DNA from: Nectonema munidae
Taxonomy: Eukaryota; Nematomorpha; Nectonematoida; Nectonematidae
Direction of reading: 5' to 3'
Length of the DNA stretch: 64,000 nt
Assembly: GCA_030549495.1 (NCBI GenBank)
Contig: JAUIRK010000101.1
Location: 868,001 to 932,000, forward strand
Part shown: positions 11,519 to 20,999 of the stretch, one piece after another
Layout: each line of letters opens with the position of its first letter
Numbering within the stretch: position 1 is the first letter of the stretch
Translations under genes and position numbers: made by a program
Notes under the pieces: generated by a model
The model's database searches: none
What the model was told of the DNA's origin: nothing
The model's input: only the letters and a program-made list of their open reading frames with translations

Positions 11519-11650
11519 TTATGCATTCTGGAAGGCAAACACTCGGGCATATGTTGGCGAAGTTTTCCAAGCTGCAATAGTACTCTCTATCTTTATCATT
11601 GTACTCTTCGAAGATCGCGCATTTTTCATACAAACTCACACATAAATCTT
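11519..11650 (-). CDS. Candidate internal exon, cysteine-rich peptide
   Basis: On the minus strand a ctttttag acceptor is followed by 2 bases, 43 codons and 1 base, then donor AA|GTAAAC. The encoded peptide begins DLCVSLYEKCAIFEEYNDKD and ends with NICPSVCLPECI, six cysteines in all. Such spacing suggests a disulphide-bonded extracellular or secreted domain, but no family was recognised. Its trailing single base matches the two-base start of the exon at 9802-9981, supporting one gene read leftward. Confidence 0.4.
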
Positions 11651-11718
11651 CTAAAAAGGTGCAACATAAAATTTCAATAGCTCGCTATCTTTTAAATAAA
11701 TCGCGTATAGGACATTGT

Positions 11719-12061
11719 AAAATATTATGAAAGAAAGAATACAATAGGCTAAGTCAATAGGGGAAATTATTTTAAGGCAATGTATACACTGTGAAGAGCC
11801 TATTAGATAAAATACTTAATAGCCAATTAGATTAAAGTAAAATATTATGAAAGTATGGATCGATTCAGATTAATATAGAGATATGTGTTTTAAAGCAACG
11901 TATACAATGCCAATAGCCAGTTACATACAATCGTTGATAGCGAATTAGATCACAGTAAAATAAGAGAAAAAAAGAAAAGATTGAGATTAGTCAATTGAGA
12001 TGTTAAGAAAGTAGCCAGTAAGCTGTTGCATAAAATATTTGATAGCCAATTAAATAGCAGT
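11719..12061. repeat. Degenerate tandem repeat, about 119-bp period, about 3 units
   Basis: Units start at 11719, 11839 and about 11957, each opening with AAAATA and closing with a variant of AGCCAATTAGATNNNAGT. The middle parts share a TATACAATG-like segment. The units have diverged substantially, so the tandem is old. Confidence 0.6.
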
Positions 12062-12524
12062 AATTACATACAAGAGTTTATATAGTTAACACTAAAATTT
12101 TAATCCTAATGATAAAAGTTGAAAAGCCAAAAAAGATTGTAGATTGAAAAATATTGAGGTTCAAATGTAAATTGCAGCTCCTTCAAGATCTAAATCTACA
12201 CATCATCCCATATTTATTGTATTATGTATTCAGGAAAAATATGCATGATTTAAAGTGAACTTGAATAACAACTTTTGATTCGTTGATATATTTTGAATGA
12301 AATGGATACTGAATATTGCATTAAGATAAAAACAAATAATTGCAGCATCAGTTTGATAATAAAATTGGTTTAAATATTATTTTCATTCTGCACATTTTTA
12401 CCCTAATTTTTCGCATTTTTTTTAGTTGACCATCTGGATCAAGACCCTACGCGCCTACCACTAGGGCCATCTGCATTTTGAATTGCCATTTATTTTGTGC
12501 GAAATTCTAATTTTTTGGATTGAA
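12062..12524. other. AT-rich flank with a possible tRNA-like snippet
   Basis: At about 12430-12475 the minus strand contains TAGTGGTAGGCGCG followed by GGTCTTGATCC, which recalls SINE A-box and B-box motifs but at very short spacing. Otherwise nothing was recognised. Confidence 0.25.
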
Positions 12525-12535
12525 CCCTTTAAAGA

Positions 12536-12559
12536 CTAACGTTCCCTTTTTGGGAACAT
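12536..12559. repeat. piggyBac subterminal palindrome, left
   Basis: The 24-bp sequence ctaacgttccc...gggaacat is an imperfect palindrome abutting the left terminal repeat. The same motif recurs inverted at 12877-12900 and direct at 14769-14792. piggyBac ends are known to need internal repeats besides the terminal ones, so these are probable transposase-binding sites. Confidence 0.75.
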
Positions 12560-12876
12560 AAATTTAATTTAATTTAAAAACAAATATTTTAATTTTTATT
12601 ACTTTTTTTGACATAAATCTAATAAAAGAAAAGGAGTACAACAATCTAAAAAAATAAAATGTCTGAAATATTTTTTTTTATCTATTTTTTTTAGATTTGA
12701 AATAAACGTTTTTTTACCTCTGAACTTCAAATTATCAAGAGTTAGTTGTGCAAAAAATTTGACTTCATATTTAAAAGTAATTATTGTATAAACTTTAAGA
12801 CTTAATATATCAATGGTATTTAAAATTAAAATTAAAAAAAATTAAATTTACATAAAGCATTTTTTATATAACTTTT

Positions 12877-12900
12877 ATGTTCCCAAAATGGGAACGTTAG
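12877..12900. repeat. piggyBac subterminal palindrome, internal copy
   Basis: This is the inverted copy of the 12536-12559 motif (atgttccc...gggaacgttag). It lies about 115 bp before the first ATG, so it could also overlap the transposase promoter and allow self-regulation (inference). Confidence 0.7.
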
Positions 12901-13177
12901 TCACTTCAGTATTCACTGACAAAAAATTTTTATAGTCTTTTTTTGTGAAATATTTATTATATTTTTATATATTTATCTTTTTTATACTTTTACAAATTAA
13001 ACAGTTTTAGATTAAAATGAGTTTTGCAAACGAAAAATTTAAATTTCTTGATAGTGCTCTGGAGTATATTGAAAACACAAAAGATGAAAGTCTATCTCTT
13101 GTCATTGTTCCTCCTGAAAATGAAAAGCAAAGGAAAGTGAAGAAGAATATGATGATGATATTTTGTTAGAAGAAACG

Positions 13178-14671
13178 ATGCCAAAGGAAGTTTGTGGTGA
13201 ATTAGAGGTAATGAAAGACGAAGAAAACGAGAGTAATTTTTTTATGAAGAATAATTGGGATAAAAAAGAAGATTTATCACTACAAGCTCATTGTTTTGTC
13301 GCTGATAAAATTGGACAACACCACATGGGAAAAGATGCTCATGAAATCTTTGAACTTTTTTTTACACATGAAATGCTTGATCACATTGTTGAACAAACAA
13401 ATTTGTATGCAAGAAGAGACAAAAATGAGCCAAATTTCAAGACAAATGAAAATGAAATTCGTAAGTTTTTAGGATTGATTCTTCTAAGTGGTATTCACGT
13501 GCTTCCTTCAGAAAATGATTGTTGGTCCACCAATGATTTGTTATCTGCTCCAATTTTCTCGAAAACAATGTCCAGAGATAATTTTAAAAAAATTAAAAAA
13601 TACATTCATCTTGCTGACAATCAAAACTTAGGCAATTCAAAACTCGCCAAGGTGAAACCTTTTTTAGATATGTTGAAAAAATCATGCCAACAATTTGGAA
13701 TTTTTCACGAGTTTTTAAGCGTTGATGAATGCATGGTTCCATATAGAGGTCTGCACAGTGCAAAACAATTTATAAAAAACAAGCCCATCAAGTTTGGATA
13801 CAAAATATGGATGATGTGCAGTAGTGACGGATTTCCATATAATTTTTCAATATATTGCGGAAAGGAAAATAAAAGAAGTAGGCCTCTTGCCTTCGACGTT
13901 GTTCAGAAAATGATTGAGCCTATAAAAGAACCAAATAGACATGTGGTCTTTTTTGACAATTTTTTTACAAGCTATTCTCTTTTATCGGATTTAGCTTCAA
14001 AAAACATAAGAGCGTGTGGTACAATAAGGGAAAATCGAACAGCAAAATGTCCTTTGTTGGACTCTAAAGAATTAAAGAAGAAAGAACGTGGACAGTTTGA
14101 TTATCGTTCAGACGGTGTTGTTTTTTGCGTGAAATGGAAGGATAGCTCAGTCGTTACTTTAGCAAGCAACTATTACGCGTTATCTCCTATAGGCAAAGCT
14201 GAAAGAAGATCAAAATCCGAAAAAAGGACAACGATTCTACAACCATATATTGTAAAAATGTACAATACTGGTATGGGTGGAGTAGATCAGTGTGATCGTT
14301 TTCTTTCATCATATAGACCTAAATTGAGATCTAAAAAATGGTGGTGGAATTTATTTTCACACACAATAAACTTATCCGTTGTGGCTTCTTTTAAATTTTT
14401 TAAGATAATAAATCAAAATTCTACGATATCTCATTTAGAATTCAGAAAAGAAATCATTAGTTATCTTTTGAAAGCTGAAACTGAAAGAAAAAGAAAAGGT
14501 GGCCATAATGCCCCAGTCCCAAAATCAGTAAGATATGATGGAATAAATCACTATTTAGGTGATACAAACCAAGCAAGATGTGTAGTTTGCATGAAAAACA
14601 GGCGGCTTTTGTGTTTGAAATGTGAAAAAAGACTGCATAAAAAATGTTTTGACGCCTATCACGTCAAGTGA
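13178..14671 (+). CDS. piggyBac transposase (PGBD-like)
   Basis: The enzyme cuts and pastes its own element at TTAA sites. From ATG 13178 it is 497 residues; the frame is open from 13124. Counting residues from 13163, the three catalytic aspartates of the DDE/D core are D188 (LSVDECMVPYRG), D265 (VVFFDNFFTS) and D375 (GGVDQCDRFLSSY, followed by KKWWW). The C-terminus carries the family's cysteine-rich finger (CVVCMKN... LCLKCEKRLHKKC). A second frame starting at ATG 13017 (MSFANEKFKFLDSALEYIEN) runs 50 codons to 13169 and overlaps this one. It looks like the true acidic N-terminus separated by a single frame change, or by an unrecognised small intron. The catalytic core looks intact, so activity cannot be excluded on sequence alone. 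Confidence 0.92.
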   Translation: MPKEVCGELEVMKDEENESNFFMKNNWDKKEDLSLQAHCFVADKIGQHHMGKDAHEIFELFFTHEMLDHIVEQTNLYARRDKNEPNFKTNENEIRKFLGLILLSGIHVLPSENDCWSTNDLLSAPIFSKTMSRDNFKKIKKYIHLADNQNLGNSKLAKVKPFLDMLKKSCQQFGIFHEFLSVDECMVPYRGLHSAKQFIKNKPIKFGYKIWMMCSSDGFPYNFSIYCGKENKRSRPLAFDVVQKMIEPIKEPNRHVVFFDNFFTSYSLLSDLASKNIRACGTIRENRTAKCPLLDSKELKKKERGQFDYRSDGVVFCVKWKDSSVVTLASNYYALSPIGKAERRSKSEKRTTILQPYIVKMYNTGMGGVDQCDRFLSSYRPKLRSKKWWWNLFSHTINLSVVASFKFFKIINQNSTISHLEFRKEIISYLLKAETERKRKGGHNAPVPKSVRYDGINHYLGDTNQARCVVCMKNRRLLCLKCEKRLHKKCFDAYHVK

Positions 14672-14768
14672 TACTTCTTTTTATTAATTTTCAAAATTTT
14701 ATTTGTATAAATAAAGTTTTCGTTGAAAATTTGGGTTTTAATTGATTTTTTTGAAAAAATATACTTAA

Positions 14769-14792
14769 CTAACGTTCCCATTTTGGGAACAT
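14769..14792. repeat. piggyBac subterminal palindrome, right
   Basis: The copy ctaacgttccc...gggaacat lies about 120 bp inside the right terminal repeat, giving an asymmetric layout (two copies left, one right). Confidence 0.75.
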
Positions 14793-14928
14793 TAAAAATT
14801 GCACCCAAAAGTTGAAAATTTTTTTGATTTTAAATTTTAGTAATACTATATAATACATTAAGTTTATTCTATTTAATTTTTTTCAAAAAAAAAAATTTTA
14901 TTACTAAATTCCGTCTTTAAAGGGTTAA

Positions 14929-17065
14929 TATTTTATTCTAGTTTTATCTAATAGAATTTCTTTAATTAATTATTATTAGCATCTCTTTAAAAGTTTTTAT
15001 ACAAGTATTAATTATCATCATATTTTATATATAAAATAATCTTCTACTATTTGCAATACTAAATCATAATAAAAAGAATTCAAAAATATAAATAGATCTG
15101 AAATAATATTTATCTATGCTAGAGTATTCATAATGAGATTAGGACTTTTTTTTTGTTGAAGTTTTCATTGATCGCTATAAACTAGTTGTGTGTGAAAGGC
15201 CAATTAAGAAATGGCTGAAGAGAAAAAACAATCTAGAAGCAAATGCTATTTTGCATTTGACAAAAATTCCAGAATGCTTTAAAATTCTGAAAATTTGGAA
15301 AAAGGTGTAATTCATGTGAAATTTTTCCTGCATTAAATCACAAGGCAGGCATGATGTGCTTTAAGAAATTTGAGAGTCTTAGTATGAAAACACAATTAAA
15401 TGCGTGTGTTTGGAAAAGACTACGAAGAAATAGAATAAGTAGTCCTATGTTCATCATCAGCATTTCTTAGAAGTTCAAAAAAAAAACTGTCTTTGGTTTC
15501 CGCATTTTCATATTCTGAGGTTTAGAAGTGTATGGAGGAGAGTGAGGCATGCTCTTTCGAAGTTAGATAAAAGGTAACATTGCTGGGCTACAGGTATAGT
15601 GATCATAATTTTAAAAAGATTAAAACGAAAAGTTTATGAATAACTTACAATGCAAAACTTTATTCAGAGATAAATAATAAGTGATTCTGATTTTTATTTA
15701 AAAATTTTTAAATATCTGTTTGCATGTTACTGTTAGTAAGCTGCAAAACACTTAATCTGCTTCTTCAAAGATTTTTGATATTTTTCATAGATGAAATTAA
15801 TACCATGCAAATTCTGTTTCAAACAGTTACGCACATGGTTCAAATTTATTATGGAGGGAGGCGTTTTTAATGATTTTAACACAAAAATAATAAATTATAT
15901 AAAAACAGTTGGTAGAATGATGAAGGTGTTAACGTTATGATGGTCAGTTAGAAAATGAAAAGAAACAATTAAAGGCAGACAAAAAGTCATTTGCGCCCCC
16001 TTGGAATGAGGATTTCTAAATGGTCTTTTTCCAATTCTAATTTGTCTTTTTTAAGTCCTAGTTTTTTTTTCAATTTTATTTTGCATTTTAGAAAGAGCGT
16101 TTAAAATTTAAAAAAGACAATTTAGAACTAAAAGAAGATAATTTTGAGTTCCTCGTAAAATCGCAGTTTTAATTTTTACATTTATGATTCTGCATAATTT
16201 TGTACAGTTAATATTTTTAAATACATTATTTTGTAAATATTAAGTATACTAAGGTATTGTTTTGAATATTATGTGGCACACAAATGCAAAATGATTATCT
16301 CATTATTTGAGCGTGAAGTTTGAATGATGGCTCGGCTGTGTCCGATATCGCTGCTTCATTAAACTAACAGATGCAAAGAGCGCGACTTCCTAACACTCCA
16401 CTTCAAACGTCAATGATTTTCGTTAGAGTAAGGCATGAAATGTTCTGCTCTAATTTATGAAACAGACCGCTGAGAGTGAGGATCGTTGTTTCGATGATGA
16501 TGATGATGGAGATTTATGAGTTACTTGAGAGCTAGAAAACAGAACTTTATATCATAGCAATTTTTGAAATATCTATCCATTTTCTTAAATTCTAAAAAGT
16601 ATGACCTATTTTACTATTGCATGCATCTCTTCTTAAGATCTTTAATAGTATTTATGTGCTCACTAGAAATACTTATCCTCATAGAAAAACTTTATTCAGT
16701 GACATTTTGTTGGATTGAAAAAATATTGGTAGAGTGAATTTCTCCTTAGATTTTAAAGTGAAAATCTTTATAAGATTTATTATGTTTTGATTTAATCATG
16801 TGAATACCTGAAATTTAAGTTATCTTTACTTAATATTGTTCGGAATTAATTTGGTTTTCATTCGATAAACCTTAAGAATTATTTTTATTACCTTTGATTC
16901 TATGGTCACTCATTCAATTATTGTATTTGTAAAGGATAATCTTTTAAAGCATTTAAAGAATATAATCTATAATCCCTTTTCCATCGTTTGGTAAATTCCT
17001 TTGAATAGAGTTGGATTTTTTCACCATTTTCTTTTCAAATTACTAATGGATTAACGTTCTTTGTG
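14929..17065. other. AT-rich intergenic or intronic DNA
   Basis: No gene was recognised. A GC-richer patch at about 16313-16510, ending in a short (GAT)n run, could be a promoter or 5' UTR but has no open frame worth calling. Confidence 0.35.
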
Positions 17066-17255
17066 TTAAATACTTTTCTTTCTTGATAGTCTGAACATAT
17101 CATTCCTGGTCAAAGGCCTAAATATCTCCGTTGGCTCTTCAAGTAGTTCACAAAGAACCAAATCTATAATAATAATTTTTTTTAATTGTGTTATGGTCTT
17201 ATGCAAAACACGCATTCTTTCACATTCCCTCAACAACAATGTTAAGTAACTTTCT
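17066..17255 (-). CDS. Exon-like fragment, faint dynein heavy chain C-terminal similarity
   Basis: After a ccattttag acceptor the minus strand reads one base plus 62 codons to TAA. The start, ESYLTLLLRECERMRVLHKT followed by ITQLKK, matches by memory the spacing of the dynein heavy chain segment ESMNTVLVQE..R.N.L...I..SL..L.K near the protein's C-terminus. Later residues do not match well. It could be the last exon of a dynein gene, a decayed pseudo-exon or coincidence. Confidence 0.3.
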
Positions 17256-17546
17256 CTAAAATGGCCCATGCAAATAATTAAATATTTACATAGGTCCCTA
17301 TTCTTTCAGTGGAACACTGTTTTATGCGAAAGGCTCTTCATTTGCATACCTATTTTACAAGATAATATGTCGATAGTATAAATAGGTGCAGATTTTCTTA
17401 TATATCATCACTTCTTTCTTCCTTTCCTCAATAAATTGTTTTCTTTACCATTTTGCTCTGTAAAAACATAACAGAGCCTTTCTGGCGCGGTCAGCAGGAT
17501 CTTGCACAACTTCTCGACAAAGAACATCTTCGGAATTGGCAAGACA

Positions 17547-18010
17547 ATGACAGAAACTAAAGACCTGGTGGTGCTGATGCAAAAGCAGATAGAACAGCAG
17601 AAGACATGATCGAAATATTAAGCGCGCGACGTGGAGAAGATGCAAAAAGGATAGATCAACTTAGGGAAGATATTTCTTCAAAACCTATTGAGGTCTTTTC
17701 TTTTCAAGGAGGATTTTGTCAGTTTGCACCATTTGATTCTACTTCTGAACTTTGGAAAGATTACTTCGAAGACATCAATAACTTGAGCATGCAAGAAATT
17801 ATAGATTTCATGAATGACCAATACGATCCTAAAAGATTTGTTGTGAGGGAACAAGATTTATTTGCTACGAAGCGGTCTTAAAGGCAATTTTTAAAGAATT
17901 TGGATTTTGCTAGAGCTGTAGAAATAGCAATTGAAACGGAAAACGCAGCCAAGATTGCAAAAGAAACCGGTTTTGGATATCACACTGTAAATCATTTACA
18001 TGCAGCACCA
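17547..18010 (+). mobile_element. Ty3/Gypsy-like gag fossil (partial)
   Basis: Only part of a gag region is recognisable: a coiled start, a central FDSTSELWKDYFE / ITDFM-type block and a DPKRFVVREQ segment, then an AIETENAAKIAKET-type tail. These are typical of gag from Ty3/Gypsy elements in arthropods. No protease, reverse transcriptase, integrase or LTR was found nearby. It is a broken, truncated and old copy. Confidence 0.65.
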
Positions 18011-20969
18011 AAAGAGTTTCTAAAGAAAAACCATGTATTCATTTTATGTTAAATTCCTAAACAAACTTAATTAATTTGGTAGAGCGCGGTTTTATGAGGC
18101 CGAAAATTATGGTCTGAAATCAGAATCTCTTGATAAAGTTAAAGTAAAAAAGATTAGTAATCAATAACAGGAAGGGCGACATAGTAGAAAAAGTTTATGC
18201 TAAGATGATAAGTCACATCATCAACATCACAAGTGAAAAAATGCCTTAAAATATGAACTTAAAAAATATGTTTTACAATAAATCATTTTTTACTAGTGAC
18301 TGAAAAAAAAACTTTGCAAGTTGACAAAATATTTTAAAGCGTTTTTTCGAAGAAATTATGCTATTTGCCATTTGCATAATCTTTTTGCAAAATAAAAAGA
18401 TGCTATTCAATTCAAATAATTTGGAACAAACCTATTTGGATAGAAATCACTAACGAAAGTACTTTTCATATCAAACAAATCATTCGCAATTTCTTTCTTC
18501 TTTCATAAAAAACGTTTTATTCCATTTTTCAAATAAAAATTATCCAATCCTAAATTCCATGCAAGATATCCTTCCAATATTTAATAAAAATTTAAAGAAA
18601 TTTGTTAAAGCAATAAAATAAACATACCTTCATAAAGTTGCGAAGGATAGAAAGGAGATTCAGCACGACAAAGAGAAAGTATCTTCAGAATTAGGATACT
18701 CAACTGTCAATCAAACAAAAAAGGATGATAGAAAATGGGTAATGTGTCAAGCATTTGGGCATTTTAAAACTCAAATACGCGCCTTAGAAAATCTCAAATT
18801 TTCACTTATTTACAAAACTTAAAGATGTTCAATTGAATAAGCCGATATCGGTTTTGTATCAGAACACAAATATCAAAATTAATAGAGATAATATATGGAA
18901 AAGGGGAAATGCTGAAGAGTAGCCATCTATATTTAAGCACAAAAAACAGTTCGCTATTAGTTATATAGACAACAAAATAATAAATAAAAATTTATTTACT
19001 AAAATATTTTGCCTCCCTTGAACCTTTTTCAACTAAACAAGAAAACACCACTTGAAGACTGAGAGTTTGTTTTTGCTGGAGAGACAAATGATCAAATGAG
19101 CAAGAGAGGATCAGAGGAAGAGCAATACCTTCGATCGCCTCATAAGATAGCCAGCATCACAATAATACTATTCTAGTCTTAAAATTCAAAAGGGTTAAGA
19201 GATTCTAAAATTGTTATAATGAAACTAATCACTAAATGATTGCTTCCCTGATTAAGAGCGTTCGTGAGATCACTAAGTTGTATTCATATATATTAAATAT
19301 CAATTCCTCTACACTAATATATATCAAGGTATCGTTATGCAGTAGAAGTAAACGTTCGCGACTCGTTGCTGGGATGAAAAGAAGAGTTAGACGCTGGACT
19401 CAGCATTCAGACAGGGGCATGTTATCGGATACACTGGAAATGGCATACAGAAATTCATTCTTCGAACTTTGCATCTTTGTGTAATCATAACTACAATATA
19501 TTGAAACCCTTCATGGGAATACGAGAAGAATGCTGCACCTGCTAGTAGTTCAATTTCGGATGACTAGCCTGGAGCAGAAGTTTTCAAAGTGCTCAGAGGT
19601 TTCGTAAGGCATATTTTATTTATCGAAATAATACCCCAGCCAATTTTGTAAATATTACAAGGAATTTTTTTAGATAAAACTTACACATATTTTTTTCCCT
19701 TATAAAAATAAATTTTTTTATTTTAAGCTATATATATCGTTGACAGTTTTAACTGACGCAGATGTTTTTTTTCATTTTGATCCAATTGATCCCACCACCA
19801 TCTTTCGATGACGCAGACCATTATTACATTTCCTCTGCTATTTCTTGCATCAAATGCGCAAGATACTTTTTTTCTTATCAAATTACATATTTCTGGCTTC
19901 TTGGCAAGTAATTATGTAGTGGGTTTGAGTGACAATTTTGTAAAAGTGTTCAATATTTTAAGAAAAAAGGCTGCCCTCCCCTCCGTCAATGAGGAAATAA
20001 AAATAGCTCGTTACGAATAGGGTTAATGTAAAACAAAAAAAGATTCCCAAAACACAGCTTTTCCTCATTTTTTAATTAGTAATCTATGATTAACTAGTTA
20101 GTTGTAGTTACTTATTTAGTAATATAGCGGTTAGTTCCATAGATAGTGCTAGTAATTAATAAGTTTAGTAGTATTATTCTTTAAAATCTCAACTTTAGAA
20201 AAAAGGATATAACTTTCGAATTTTTAATCCTTTCGCTCTTTACCAAAAACATGATATGAAAGGCTTAAAGAAAAAACGTTTCTTTAGAAAAACGCCTTTT
20301 TCTTTATTTATCTATGAATACCAACTTCTTTGCCTTAGGTCTTCTATTAGTAATAGATACTTTATTCGATAGTTATTTAGTAAGTTAATTACTTAATCAT
20401 TGCTAGCTCAAAAATAAAAAATATAATTTTATTTAAATCAACATAAACGCCACGATCAATTTTGATGAAATAAAATAAAATAAGGTATTTTAATATACAA
20501 ATATCCAATAACTAACCAATTTAAGAATCGATTTTTTTATTAAAAAATCCAAGTGTAAGATTAATCAAGATTTTATGAAAAATGACTTCATAAAGAAATA
20601 AATAAAATTAACGTAAACGGAAGTTTCGTGACTATTTTTAATATATTGAAAACATAAAATATCAAAGTGCTGAAAAAATATTTTTCAGAACCGGATTAAT
20701 TTACATTTCGTAAACTTGAAACACAATTTGATGCTCCATTACTGTATACATATGGTTCCAAATTGTTTCTGAATAAAATTTTGATTTAAAGTATGTAGCG
20801 AAAGTATTTGAAAAATTTTGGCCGAAAAAATATTTAAAATACAATAAATCTATATATAAAAATAATCTTTTACTTTAAAGATCAAAACTTTAATTTTGAA
20901 ATGTATTATTAGGAAAAAAGAAAGGGAGTGAGATGGGGGGGGCAGATTTAAAGGTATTAAGATGCTCAC
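18011..20969. other. AT-rich DNA, no gene called
   Basis: A GC-richer patch at about 19340-19600 contains short open frames on the plus strand with no recognisable motif. Otherwise nothing is seen. Confidence 0.35.
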
Positions 20970-20999
20970 CTTAAAGAAGTCACGTATCTTCATTGCCAT
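20970..20999 (-). CDS. Candidate first coding exon (ten codons)
   Basis: On the minus strand ATG 20999 starts MAMKIRDFFK and runs straight into a consensus donor, AAG|GTGAGC. The DNA upstream on that strand (about 21000-21200) is GC-richer than its surroundings, as a promoter or 5' UTR would be. The next exon was not identified, so the product is unknown. Confidence 0.35.

Larger units (their letters stand above)
12525..14924 (+). mobile_element. piggyBac transposon, both ends present
   Basis: The element is 2,400 bp with perfect 12-bp terminal inverted repeats CCCTTTAAAGAC (12525-12536) and GTCTTTAAAGGG (14913-14924). The right flank is TTAA (14925-14928) and the left flank TGAA (12521-12524), which fits a TTAA target site with one later change. 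Palindromic subterminal repeats lie inside both ends. It carries one long transposase frame with its own AATAAA (14710-14715). Because the ends are perfect and the transposase core is open, this is the least damaged autonomous-type element in the window. Confidence 0.93.
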
